A stretch of DNA of 43,165 nt from contig JAJNNC010000023.1 of assembly GCA_021730635.1 (NCBI GenBank), positions 1-43,165 on the forward strand. Reading direction: 5' to 3'. A program made the position numbers and the translations under genes. Below, piece after piece: positions 18,010 to 28,400 of the stretch (position 1 is its first letter; each line of letters begins with the position of its first letter). The DNA is from Catalimonadaceae bacterium JC749. GTDB taxonomy: Bacteria > Bacteroidota > Bacteroidia > Cytophagales > Cyclobacteriaceae. Below the pieces are notes generated by a model. The model was not told the DNA's origin, searched no databases, and was given only the letters and a program-made list of their open reading frames with translations.

Positions 18010-19599
18010 TTAATACACTGAGTGCTGCTGTACGTTCGGATTACCCAGGGTTTCGTTCAGTGGAATGGGAAGCACATAATCTTTCGGCGACAACTGCCGG
18101 TCTACATCATAAGTATCAATAAATTCCTGAATGTATTCACCCAGATAGTCAGGATCGCCGCCGAAGGTGCTTTTTCGTTTCAGTTCGGGGTAGGTTTCTT
18201 GCTCAAAGGCAAACTCCAGTACCCGTTCTTCCACAATGGCATCCCTTAGCTCAGCCTGGCTAAGTCCTGAAAGCGGCAGCAAACCTGCCCTTCGCCGGAC
18301 TTCATTGATACCAAGGTACGGATCGCCGGTACCGCTTTCATTGGCCGCTTCCGAATGCCCCAGCAGCACATCAGCATAACGGAGGTACACAATATTCCTT
18401 TCAGTCACAGTGTAACCCGATATGCCGATTTCTACCCACTTGGCAACCCATCCGTTGGAAAAGATCAGTTCATCGGGATTATTCGGATCAGCATCGGCGG
18501 AGACCATACCTCCGAAGCGGCTCAGGTTGTAGGAGGCATCCTCACTCCAGCGTACTACAGGATTTTCTCCTGCGTCGGTCAGCCCTACCCGGTTGCTGGG
18601 ATATTCACTAATAAAAGTGCCGGGAATACGCTTGTCGTTGGGGTCGTACTTCATACGGAACGCCTGGGTGCCATTGAGCCAGTGCCAGCCCACCCCTCCC
18701 AGTTCATTGGGAAGATCTGCCGGCACAAAGTGAGCGTGATGGTTGTTGTATTCGTTGGCATTGGCCGAAGCAGAAACCTGCGCTTCAAAAATGCGCTCAC
18801 CGGAATTTTCATGGGCTACATCAAAGTTGTAAGAGAAATCTTCAAACAACGCAAAGCCGCCGGTATTAATAATCGTTTCGGCCGTAGTGCGGGCTTCGTT
18901 CCACTTTTCGTCCTGCAGATACACCTTCATCAGCAACGCCAATGCCGCCCATTTGGTGGCCCTTCCCACTTCGTCTCCCGTATACGATTCTGGTAAAATG
19001 TTAGCTACCGCCGTCAGATCACCTTCCATCAGATCCAGTGCTATGCGCTTACCGTTTTCGTTGGAAGGTAAATCCTGATCACTGATGGTTTTTTTGGTTG
19101 CCACCGGCACATCATCAAAGTAGCGTACCAGGTTGAAGTAATAGAAAGCTCTTAGGAACATCGCCTCGGCTTTCACTCTATCTAACAGGGCAGTATCGGA
19201 CACCCCGGCCTCCTTCAGTTCATCTGCCTTTTCAATAATGGCATTCGCCCGGTTGATATTTTCGTAGGATAATTCCCAGTAAGCAGTGATGTATTCGTCC
19301 CCCGGGTTTACATTGCCATTCTGAAAGTTCAGGGGGCCTTTTTCCCAACCCACCTGGTAACCCACCCGGCACTCAAATACGTAGCGATCGTAAAAATGAT
19401 TGTACCAGTCTTGACCGTACCCAATACCGTCATACACCGCATTCACGCCTAGCTCCAGCTGTTCGGCTGTCTGAAAAAAATTATCCTGGGTGATAAAGTC
19501 CGGGTTCTCATTCAGGTCTTCGCAGGCCAGTGGTATGAGCGTGGCCAGGATCAAAAATATTTTTGGAAATTTTATAGGTAACGTTTTCATATGCATCAT
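18010..19599 (-). CDS. SusD/RagB-type outer membrane glycan-binding lipoprotein
   Basis: A 529-aa SusD-family lipoprotein that would sit as a lid on the SusC barrel and bind incoming oligosaccharide at the cell surface. The signal ends at the lipobox PLAC, and EDLNENPDFITQDNFFQT follows, the standard SusD start. The TPR-like helical scaffold is visible (ELGVNAVYDGIGYGQDWYN, AEAMFLRAFYYFNLVRYFDD with the typical RA.YY..L..YFG-type helix). The C-terminus has the usual IVYLRYADVLLGHSEAANES, INEVRRRAGL and ERVLEFAFEQETYPELKR. It starts 3 bases after the susC stop, so the two are translated from one message. The start may be either of the ATGs at 19599/19596, or the one at 19590. Confidence 0.95.
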   Translation of the reverse strand: MMHMKTLPIKFPKIFLILATLIPLACEDLNENPDFITQDNFFQTAEQLELGVNAVYDGIGYGQDWYNHFYDRYVFECRVGYQVGWEKGPLNFQNGNVNPGDEYITAYWELSYENINRANAIIEKADELKEAGVSDTALLDRVKAEAMFLRAFYYFNLVRYFDDVPVATKKTISDQDLPSNENGKRIALDLMEGDLTAVANILPESYTGDEVGRATKWAALALLMKVYLQDEKWNEARTTAETIINTGGFALFEDFSYNFDVAHENSGERIFEAQVSASANANEYNNHHAHFVPADLPNELGGVGWHWLNGTQAFRMKYDPNDKRIPGTFISEYPSNRVGLTDAGENPVVRWSEDASYNLSRFGGMVSADADPNNPDELIFSNGWVAKWVEIGISGYTVTERNIVYLRYADVLLGHSEAANESGTGDPYLGINEVRRRAGLLPLSGLSQAELRDAIVEERVLEFAFEQETYPELKRKSTFGGDPDYLGEYIQEFIDTYDVDRQLSPKDYVLPIPLNETLGNPNVQQHSVY

Positions 19600-19602
19600 T
19601 AA

Positions 19603-22600
19603 TTACAGTCCTAAATTTACACCTACTGTAAAGGTTCGTGAACGGGGATACGCATCATAATCATCGCCCCGGTTCAGGTTATTTTGACCCCGGTTGTTTA
19701 CCTCCGGATCAAAGCCGGAATAGTTGGTAAAGAGCAGGGGATTTTGCGCACTTATGTAAATCCGGGCATTACGGATAACATTGGATACCGGCAGGGTATA
19801 GCCCAGGGATACGTTTTGCACCCGGATAAAGCTGCCATCCTCGATAAAGTAATCCGAATCCCGGAAAGAGTTAGCAAAATCACGGTTCCCATCCACAATT
19901 GGACGGCTAGCGTCAGTGTTCTGAGGAGTCCAGGAGTCTACCAAAATGCTGGAGAGCTGATTGATCTTCTGCACGCCGTCTCCAATCTCGGATTGTTGGA
20001 GGTTCCTTACTTCGTTGCCTTGCACACCGCGAAGGAAGAGGCTGAAATCAAAGTTTTTGAAGTTCAGCGTAGTGCTGAGTCCCCAGGTAAAATCCGGGTT
20101 GGGGTCACCGATGATGACATAATCATCCGGACTGATGCTTCCGTCGCCGTCGGTATCCTGATAGCGGGGATAGCCCGGCTTATCACCGGAAAGGGAAGGA
20201 TTATTGTCAATTTCTTCCTGCGACTGGAATAGTCCTATATAATGGTAGCCGCGCCATACGCCAATAGGGTTACCAGCTTCTACCCAGCTTCCATCCACAC
20301 CCAAATGCCCGCTGGTAGACTCAGAGAAAAAGGGTGTGCTGCTACCCAGATCGGTAATCTTGTTGCGCAGGAAGGAGATATTACCCGACACATTCCAGCG
20401 AAAATCCTGGCGATCGATGGCAATGTAATTCAAGCTCAGTTCAAAGCCCTTATTTTCCAGTGAGCCGGAGTTTTTCAGTACCGAACTAAACCCTAAGCTA
20501 GGTGGGATAGACACGTACAGTAACAAATCTTCGGTGTCATTGTAAAAGTAATCGGCAGTCAGGTTCAGCTTGTTTTCCAGGAAAGAAAAGTCAAGCCCGA
20601 CATTAAACATCTGTGTAGATTCCCATCTCAGGTCCGGATTGGACAAACGAGCGTCTGCCAGACCTAGCACCAGGTTGCTTCCGAAAACATAATTGTACTC
20701 ATTCAGATTAGCCTGGGAATTGTAAACCGGGATCTCGGAGTTACCCGTAATGCCCCAGCTGGCTCGTAGCTTTAAATCGCTGAAAGCATTTACCAAAGGG
20801 GAATTCTGGAAGAACTCTTCTTCTATGACTCTCCAACCCAACGCAACGGAAGGGAAGTTGGCCCACTTGTTGGCCGCTCCGAAGCGGGAAGAACCATCGC
20901 GACGGAAGGAGAAGGTAAGCAGATACCGCTCCATCAGATTGTAGTTGATCCTTGCCAGAAAGGACTTCAACAGCCATTCACGCCGCTCGGAGAAAGGAAT
21001 CTGAATGTCGGTACCGCCACCCAAAGTAGCCTGATCCACATTCACGGCGGAAAGCCCCCGGTTGGTCGCACTCATGCCTTCGTTCACTTCTTTCTGAAAG
21101 GTATATCCTGCAATCACATCAATAGTGTGGTTATCATTAATCTGTCGATTATAGGAGAGGATGTTCTCGTTCAGGATGTTTAGCGAGTTCCGGTTTGCCT
21201 TGGTCAGTTCCCCGGCCCGGTCCCGACCTAATCGGGAAATACCCACCGGGTAGAAAGTAGTACGGCTGGCGTTGATGACATCGGCTCCGATGCTGGTCTT
21301 AAAGTTTAGCCCTTCTATAATCTTAAAGTTAAAACTGGTGTTTCCCAGCACCCGGTTATTCACATCCCCATCGGTGACATTCTCCAGCTCCTGCAGCGGG
21401 TTGGTGAAAAACCGTCCGTCGTAAGAAGCCAAGACAAAATCTCCGTTTTCATCTCTGACCGGCACTGTTGGGTCTAAGCCCAGGGCCGTAATGATGACAC
21501 CCCCGGGTCCGCCCCGGTCTGTAGGGGCATTGTTAGAATTGGTACGGTTGAAAGACCAGCTGGAGTTGATCGTCAGCCTGTCATTAAGCGCATCGTTATC
21601 CAGGTTGAGCCGGAGGCCGTAGCGTTGAAAATCCGTGTTTTCAATGATACCCTTATTGTTAAAGTAGTTGCCCACAATGGCGTAGCGCATCTTCTCATTT
21701 CCGCCGGAGAAGCTCAGCTGATGGCTGTTGATCCTACCGGGACGGGTCACTACGTCCATCCAGTTGGTACCTTCGCCTATGGCATCAATTTCTTCCTGGC
21801 TGTAAATGGGCGCTCCCCCCTGGCTTATTTCCAGGGTGTTGAGGTAGGTGGCAAACTCACTACCGTTGAGCACCTCCAGGTTATTGGCAATGCTTTGTAC
21901 CGACACCGATCCGTCATATTCAATTTTAGCCTCCCCGGCTTTTCCCCGTTTGGTTGTGATGAGTACCACACCGTTGGAGCCCCGGGAACCGTAAATGGAA
22001 GTGGCGGAAGCATCTTTCAGGATCTCAATAGACTCAATGTCATTGGGGTTGATGGTGGCCATGATGTTGGTAGGCCGACGGTCCCCTCCTACTCCATAGG
22101 CGCCGTTGTCCGGATAGATAGGAAATCCATCGATGACATACAAGGGTTCGCTACCGCTGTTAATCGAGTTGGAACCCCGAATCCGGACGGACACCCCTCC
22201 TCCGGGAGCAGCGGATGCCTGGGTTACCTGTACCCCTGGTGCCCGGGCCTGAATACCCTGGTCAATAGAGGCTACCGGAAACTCCTTCACGGACTCGCCC
22301 TGAATGGAAGCCACTGAGCCGGTCAGATCGCTCTTCTTGACGGTACCGTATCCTACAACTACCACTTCGGATAGTGACTGAAGATCAGGAGCCAGGTCTA
22401 TGTCAATGGTTGTTCTTCCGTTGATCTCGGTTTCAATGGTTTCGTAGCCTACAGAAGAGAAGACCAGAATGCTCCCATCGGCCGGGACTGTGAGGCTGTA
22501 ATTTCCCTCAATATCGGTGACGGTACCCACTGAGGTGCCTTTTACCAGCACGTTGACTCCTGGCATGCCCGAATCGTTTTCCAGGTCTTTGACCGTGCCG

Positions 22601-22716
22601 CGTACACTCGTCTGCGCAAAAGTTAACGTGACACAGCAAGCGAAAAGCAAAAGCAGAAACCAGACAAACTTACGGTCTGGTTTTAATTTGAATAGTAAAA
22701 GTTGCTGCATTCTCAT
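19603..22716 (-). CDS. SusC/RagA-type TonB-dependent outer membrane transporter
   Basis: A 1037-aa TonB-linked outer membrane protein. After an N-terminal signal come a carboxypeptidase D-like domain (GTVKDLENDSGMPGVNVLVK, then a GNYSLTVP strand) and a TonB box-like segment (LSEVVVVGYGTVKKSDLTGS). The plug has IQARAPGVQV, SVRIRGSNSINSGSEPLYVI and SIEILKDASATSIYGSRG, and the long beta-barrel ends in an aromatic-rich PRSRTFTVGVNLGL. All are diagnostic of SusC. It should import oligosaccharides bound by the adjacent SusD using TonB energy. It is the first gene of the minus-strand arm, downstream of the araC-type gene and a 328-base gap that presumably holds its promoter. Its substrate is probably a galactose-containing glycan, judging from the GH36 in the operon. 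Confidence 0.97.
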   Translation of the reverse strand: MRMQQLLLFKLKPDRKFVWFLLLLFACCVTLTFAQTSVRGTVKDLENDSGMPGVNVLVKGTSVGTVTDIEGNYSLTVPADGSILVFSSVGYETIETEINGRTTIDIDLAPDLQSLSEVVVVGYGTVKKSDLTGSVASIQGESVKEFPVASIDQGIQARAPGVQVTQASAAPGGGVSVRIRGSNSINSGSEPLYVIDGFPIYPDNGAYGVGGDRRPTNIMATINPNDIESIEILKDASATSIYGSRGSNGVVLITTKRGKAGEAKIEYDGSVSVQSIANNLEVLNGSEFATYLNTLEISQGGAPIYSQEEIDAIGEGTNWMDVVTRPGRINSHQLSFSGGNEKMRYAIVGNYFNNKGIIENTDFQRYGLRLNLDNDALNDRLTINSSWSFNRTNSNNAPTDRGGPGGVIITALGLDPTVPVRDENGDFVLASYDGRFFTNPLQELENVTDGDVNNRVLGNTSFNFKIIEGLNFKTSIGADVINASRTTFYPVGISRLGRDRAGELTKANRNSLNILNENILSYNRQINDNHTIDVIAGYTFQKEVNEGMSATNRGLSAVNVDQATLGGGTDIQIPFSERREWLLKSFLARINYNLMERYLLTFSFRRDGSSRFGAANKWANFPSVALGWRVIEEEFFQNSPLVNAFSDLKLRASWGITGNSEIPVYNSQANLNEYNYVFGSNLVLGLADARLSNPDLRWESTQMFNVGLDFSFLENKLNLTADYFYNDTEDLLLYVSIPPSLGFSSVLKNSGSLENKGFELSLNYIAIDRQDFRWNVSGNISFLRNKITDLGSSTPFFSESTSGHLGVDGSWVEAGNPIGVWRGYHYIGLFQSQEEIDNNPSLSGDKPGYPRYQDTDGDGSISPDDYVIIGDPNPDFTWGLSTTLNFKNFDFSLFLRGVQGNEVRNLQQSEIGDGVQKINQLSSILVDSWTPQNTDASRPIVDGNRDFANSFRDSDYFIEDGSFIRVQNVSLGYTLPVSNVIRNARIYISAQNPLLFTNYSGFDPEVNNRGQNNLNRGDDYDAYPRSRTFTVGVNLGL

Positions 22717-23044
22717 GAAAGGTAAAATTTATGGATGATAATTAAATGTATGGATTTTTATGGGATGGAAGCTTGCCGTATCATGCATTAGAAATTTAGT
22801 TTATGGCACACCCGATACGTTCTAAAAATGAACAATACCGGAAAAACTCATTAACTTATGGTTTGAAAGGTACTGGCATTTCCCACAGGAACAAATGATT
22901 CATCTTATGAAAGAATGGACTATCTTATTGCGTAGTAAAAAATGCATATTATCTGCTTTCTAAATGAAACTGCTTTTGCCATTTTACTAAAATATTAGTC
23001 ATTTCAGTAAAAAATAACATCCACTGATGATGAGCTGTATAACA
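22717..23044 (-). promoter_or_regulatory. Regulatory gap upstream of susC with a dyad
   Basis: A 328-base, A/T-rich gap between the end of the regulator gene and susC, both read on the minus strand, so it should hold the susC promoter. I found no exact TAnnTTTG box for susC. A nested dyad sits at 22982-23012: TTTTACT pairs with AGTAAAA, and inside it ACTAA pairs with TTAGT. It may be the regulator gene's terminator or an operator. Confidence 0.4.
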
Positions 23045-23932
23045 TTACAGCTTATCCCGTTTGCGATATTCCAGCGGAGACATCCGCATCACTTTTTTAA
23101 AAATCCGAGAAAAGTAATAAGGGTCCTGGTACCCTACCTTGTATGCAATCTCCTTAATATATAACTGAGAGATGTCCAGCAACTGGCAGGCATACTGTAT
23201 TTTCAGTTGAATGAAATGATCGATAGGTGAAAAGCCGGTTTTCTGGGTAAACAATTTGGAGTAATGGGCTACGGACAAGCCCGACTGCCGGGCCAGATCC
23301 TGGAGGGATAAGGCTTCTCCCAAATGTGCTCTCATATAGGAAATACTGATAGAAATGATATCCGTATCTTGGGCCTGCTGGTAGTGCATACACAGGCTTG
23401 GGTACAGAAAGGAAGCCAGCAATCGATGCAGGCCCAGGTTGGCATACTCCAGATGAGACTTCACGTAACCCATAGACAGGGTGTGGATCAGATCTTTGAA
23501 CAGACTGATCCGAAAGTCTTCCTGAGGAGTATGATGAGCCGGTAAGGAGATTCTTTTTCCAAAATGATTGGCTAGCAGATCAGCTTTCTCTCCATTGAAA
23601 TGTACCCAGTAGATAGTCCATGCATCTTTCTCATCAGCATGATAATGATGGAAGGTATTTTTAGGAATAATGATAAAATCATTTTTAGTGAGCACAAAAT
23701 TTTCCTTTCCGATATTCACGGCACCACTCCCGTTAGATACATAAATGAGAATATATTCTGTAGATCCATGAATCCTTTTACGAAAATGAAAGCGAGCATG
23801 AGGATAAAATCCAATATCAGTAATATACAAATCCCTCATGAGTGGGTCTTCTTTCACCTGCTGACTTACTGTGGACGGCAGCACAATGCTTAGCTCACCT
23901 AAAAAGCCATCTTTCTTATTCTTAGTGGTCAT
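23045..23932 (-). CDS. AraC-family transcriptional regulator
   Basis: A 295-aa regulator. The N-terminal ~150 residues form a cupin sugar-sensing domain (YILIYVSNGSGAVNIG, FHHYHADEKDAWTIYWVHF). The C-terminal ~100 residues carry the double helix-turn-helix: LSLQDLARQSGLSVAHYSKL as the first unit and IKEIAYKVGYQDPYYFSRIF as the second, followed by KVMRMSPLEYRKR. The second unit matches the AraC signature closely. It lies between the two arms of the utilisation locus, divergent from the MFS gene (70 bases between starts) and just upstream of susC on the same strand. It is therefore the likely sugar-responsive activator of both arms. Soluble AraC-type sensors read a cytoplasmic mono- or disaccharide. 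Confidence 0.93.
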   Translation of the reverse strand: MTTKNKKDGFLGELSIVLPSTVSQQVKEDPLMRDLYITDIGFYPHARFHFRKRIHGSTEYILIYVSNGSGAVNIGKENFVLTKNDFIIIPKNTFHHYHADEKDAWTIYWVHFNGEKADLLANHFGKRISLPAHHTPQEDFRISLFKDLIHTLSMGYVKSHLEYANLGLHRLLASFLYPSLCMHYQQAQDTDIISISISYMRAHLGEALSLQDLARQSGLSVAHYSKLFTQKTGFSPIDHFIQLKIQYACQLLDISQLYIKEIAYKVGYQDPYYFSRIFKKVMRMSPLEYRKRDKL

Positions 23933-24002
23933 AATAATATAGTCCAGTGATTCCGAAGATAACGCATTTTATGCTGTTTCTCAATTGGCGTACTTTACCG
24001 CT

Positions 24003-25394
24003 ATGCTGGTGAAAGAAAAATTTAATTTTCAATACATACTCTCAGTCTCCCTGGTTTCAGCCCTGGGCGGCTTACTGTTTGGCTATGACTGGGTGGTGAT
24101 CGGTGGCGCCAAACCTTTCTACGAACGATACTTTGAGATCACCCAACAAGCTTCATTGCAAGGCTGGGCCGTCAGTTGTGCCTTAGTAGGTTGTATGCTG
24201 GGGGCGATTAGCTCCGGGCGGATCACCGAAGTGTTTGGTCGAAAGACACCCCTGATCATGTCTGCCCTGCTGTTCACGGTATCAGCCATCGGTACCGGTA
24301 TGGTCAATACCCTGAACTGGTTCATCGTCTATCGGATCATTGGCGGAATAGGCATTGGGCTGACGTCCACTATTTCACCGATTTACATTGCCGAAATGGC
24401 GCCTGCACACTACCGGGGGCGATTGGTTTCTCTCAATCAGCTTACCATCGTGATTGGCATTCTGGCTGCCCAGATCATCAATTATCTGATTGCCGAACCC
24501 ATTGCCGATGGCAGTACCGATGCACAAATTGCCGCCTCCTGGAACGGGCAACAAGGCTGGCGCTGGATGTTTTGGGCTGAAACTTTTCCGGCGCTGACCT
24601 TCTTCATTCTTACCTTCTTTATTCCTGAAAGCCCCCGCTGGCTAGGGCAACGGGATCGCTGGCCGGAAGTACAAAAGCTGCTTTCGCGCATCGGGGGAAA
24701 AGAATATGCGGTAGCCGGGCAGGAAGAGATCCGGAAGTCTTTGCAAGAGCATCAACAGCAATCGCAAGGGAGGTTACTGGAGAAAAAAAATCAGTTTATT
24801 CTGCTGATCGGTATTGTACTGGCAGTCTTTCAGCAATGGTGCGGTATCAACGTGGTTTTTAACTATGCTGATGAAATTTTCTCTGCAGCAGGTTATTCTA
24901 TTACAGATGCCTTGTTCAATATTGTGATCACCGGAGTGGTGAATCTGGTATTTACCCTGGTGGCTATCCGCACGATTGATCAGTGGGGAAGGCGGAAGTT
25001 ATTACTGGTAGGCTCCCTGGGTCTGGCTATTACCTACGCCCTGCTCAGCATCTGCTACCTGACCGACGTGAAAGGGGTGTTTGCCCTGTCGCTGGTGTTG
25101 ATCGGTATCTCGGTATACGCCATGTCGCTGGCCCCGGTGGTCTGGGTAGTGCTGTCCGAGATTTTCCCTAACCGCATTCGTGGTATGGCAATGGCGATGG
25201 CTACCACGGCTCTATGGGTGGCCTCCTTTGTGCTTACCTATACGTTCCCTCTGCTCAACAGTGGTTTGGGCACCTCGGGCACCTTCTTTCTCTACAGCGC
25301 TATCTGTCTGGCCGGCTACCTGTTTATCCTGCGCACCTTGCCCGAAACCAAGAATAAATCATTGGAAGAGATAGAGAAAGAGCTCGGCGTATGA
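24003..25394 (+). CDS. Sugar porter family MFS transporter
   Basis: A 463-aa, twelve-helix inner-membrane sugar transporter. I prefer the ATG at 24003 over an upstream TTG at 23985 because MLVKEKFNFQYILSVSLVSA gives a normal N-terminus. Sugar porter signatures are all present: GRITEVFGRKTPLIMS (loop 2-3), YIAEMAPAHYRGRLVSLNQL, PESPRWLGQRDR after helix 6, QQWCGINVVFNYADEIF in helix 7, and the closing PETKNKSLEEIEKELG. The family moves hexoses, pentoses or disaccharides, usually with protons. It starts the plus-strand arm, followed by the DUF5107-TPR and GH2 genes, so it probably imports the monosaccharide or short oligosaccharide released by the locus enzymes. Confidence 0.93.
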   Translation: MLVKEKFNFQYILSVSLVSALGGLLFGYDWVVIGGAKPFYERYFEITQQASLQGWAVSCALVGCMLGAISSGRITEVFGRKTPLIMSALLFTVSAIGTGMVNTLNWFIVYRIIGGIGIGLTSTISPIYIAEMAPAHYRGRLVSLNQLTIVIGILAAQIINYLIAEPIADGSTDAQIAASWNGQQGWRWMFWAETFPALTFFILTFFIPESPRWLGQRDRWPEVQKLLSRIGGKEYAVAGQEEIRKSLQEHQQQSQGRLLEKKNQFILLIGIVLAVFQQWCGINVVFNYADEIFSAAGYSITDALFNIVITGVVNLVFTLVAIRTIDQWGRRKLLLVGSLGLAITYALLSICYLTDVKGVFALSLVLIGISVYAMSLAPVVWVVLSEIFPNRIRGMAMAMATTALWVASFVLTYTFPLLNSGLGTSGTFFLYSAICLAGYLFILRTLPETKNKSLEEIEKELGV

Positions 25395-25492
25395 TCTATG
25401 AAACCACTAAAACACGATTACTTTAAAACAAGAATGTATTACAAGCCTATGATTTCCAGTTGTTCATTCACTTACACTACTTGACACTTCCT

Positions 25493-28400
25493 ATGACAAA
25501 AGATGTAAAAGCCTGGAGCGAATCCGTTACGCTACCTACCTACCCCATTGGGGAACCAGAAAAATACCCGCTGTTTCTGGAGAAGAGAGTATATCAGGGC
25601 AGTAGTGGGGTGGTCTATCCCTTTCCGGTGATTGAGAAAATTTACGATGAGAAATCCGACCAAAGCTGGCAGGCGGTCTACCTGGAAAACGACTTCCTGA
25701 AGATCATGATACTGCCCCAACTGGGCGGGCGGGTACAAATGGCGTACGACAAAATGAAGCAACGCCACTTTATCTACTACAACCAGGTGATCAAACCAGC
25801 ATTGGTGGGGCTTACCGGCCCCTGGATATCGGGCGGCATTGAGTTTAACTGGCCCCAACACCACCGGCCTACCACCTACGATCCGGTAGATTTTACCATA
25901 GAAGAACATGAGGACGGCAGCAAAACGGTATGGGTGAATGAGATCGACCGTATGTTTGGCACCAAAGGCAAGGCCGGATTCCGGCTCTATCCCGACAAAG
26001 CCTACTTGGAGGTAAAAGCCGAACTATACAACCGCACCCCCTTTCCCCAGACTTTCCTGTGGTGGGCCAACCCCGCCGTGCCGGTCAACGATGCGTACCA
26101 ATCGGTATTCCCACCCGATGTGCATGCGGTGTTTGACCACGGAAAACGGGATGTTTCGCGATTTCCCATTGCGACAGGCACCTATTATAAAGTGGATTAC
26201 TCGGCCGGAGTGGATATTTCAAGATACAAGAACATTCCGGTACCTACCTCCTACATGGCCGTAGGTAGTCAGTACGATTTTATCGGGGGATACGAAAACG
26301 ATACGCACGGTGGGCTGATGCACATCGCTAACCACCATATCGCTCCCGGCAAGAAGCAGTGGACCTGGGGTCATGGAGATTTCGGACAGGCCTGGGACCG
26401 CAACCTGACCGACGAAGACGGCCCCTATGTAGAACTGATGTGTGGCGTTTACACCGACAATCAGCCAGACTTTTCCTGGATGCAGCCTTATGAGATCAAA
26501 AGCTTCACCGAATACTTTATGCCCTATCAGGAGCTGGGCGTGGTAAAAAATGCCAACCGGAATGCGATGGTTAACCTGGAGCTGAAAGATGGAACGGCGG
26601 TTATCAAACTGTACACTACCGGATTTTTTCCCAACATCCGATTGAGGCTCCTGGCTCAGGGAGAAAAGGTATGGGAGGATCAGCATGACTTTGCCCCCGG
26701 CACGGTCTATCAGCAGGAAGTAAACGCGTCGGCAGACCTTTCCCTACATGATCTGAAGGTGGTTGCCCTCATGGAAAATCAACGGGAACTGATTGCCTGG
26801 CAGGCAGAGAAGACTACCGAAGAAGCTATTGTCCCTGACCCGGCCAAACCGGCACTTGAACCCAAAGATATTGAAAGCACCGAGCTACTGTACCTTAACG
26901 GGCTACACCTGGAACAGTACCGGCACGCCACCTACAACCCTACCGACTATTATGAAGAAGCGCTCCGCCGGGAACCGGGGGACATCCGCAACAATACAGC
27001 GCTCGGGCTATGGCTGATGCGAAGAGCCCAATTCCAGGAAGCCGAACAGCACTTCCGAAAAGCCATTGAAACGTTAACGCTCAGAAACCCGAACCCCTAC
27101 GATGGAGAAGCCTTTTACCATCTGGGTATCTGCCTCAAACTGCAACAGCGCGATCAGGAAGCGTATGAGGTACTGTATAAAGCTACCTGGAGTGCTGCCT
27201 GGCAAAACGCTGCCTACTTCCACGTCGCTCAGCTGGATGCTCGGAGTCAAGACTGGGAACTGGGGCTGGAACACATAGAACAGTCTCTGATGAGAAACAG
27301 CCATCACCATCAGGCCCGACACCTGAAAATAGCCTTGCTGCGAAAGCTGGGCAAGAAACAGGAAGCATTGGCTTATGCTGAACAGTCCCTGCAACTGGAT
27401 GCCTTTAACCTGGGGGCTTTGTATGAAAAATACCTGATCACTCAGGAAAAGACGGTGCTGCATGAGTTTCTTGGGCTGATGCGTAACCACTCATTCAACT
27501 TTGCGAATTTTGCCCTCGACTACGCCCATGCCGGTTTTTACGAAGAAGCTACGGATCTGCTCTCTCATCATCAGTCTGAGGACGAGCAGCCCAACCCCCT
27601 GCTCTCGTATTACCAGGGATGGTTTGCCTGGATGGCAGGTGATGAGGATACTGCCAGATCTCATTACGAAGCAGCCGCAGCCCAGCAGCCGGATTTTGGT
27701 TTTACCAACCGACTGGAGGAAGTACTGGCCTTACAGCAGGCCATTGCCCTTCATCCTACAGATAAGCGTGCCCTCTATTTCCTGGGTAATTTCTTTTATG
27801 CCTACCGGCAACACGCTCAGGCGGTCGATTATTGGGAAAAAGCGGCCGCCCTACAAGATGATAACCCAATCACCTACCGAAACCTCGCACTGGCATATTT
27901 CAACAAGTTTGAAGATGGACCCAAAGCCGTGCGGTTTCTGGAGAAAGCCTTCCGCATGGATGAAGGATCGGCCCGGCTGCTGATGGAACTGGACCAGTTA
28001 TACAAACGAATCAACCACCCCATATCCAAGCGGCTAAATATGTTGGAAGAATACCCTGCACTGGTAGACTTTCGGGATGATCTTTACCTGTCCCGCATTA
28101 CCCTGTTCAACATGCTGGGACAATACGAAAAAGCACTGGACCTGCTCAGCCATCGGATCTTCCATCCCTGGGAAGGAGGAGAGGGGAAGGTTCCGGCCCA
28201 GTACGTATACAGCCGGATTGCCTTAGCCACTCAGCACATCGAGAATCAGGAATATTACAGGGCTATAGATCAGCTGATACAGGCCCAGACCTATCCTCAT
28301 AATCTGGGCGAAGGGAAGCTGTATGGTACGCAGGAAAACGATATCTATTACTGGCTGGGCTGTGCCTATGAGGGTTTAGGAGAAGAAGAGAAAGCCCAGG

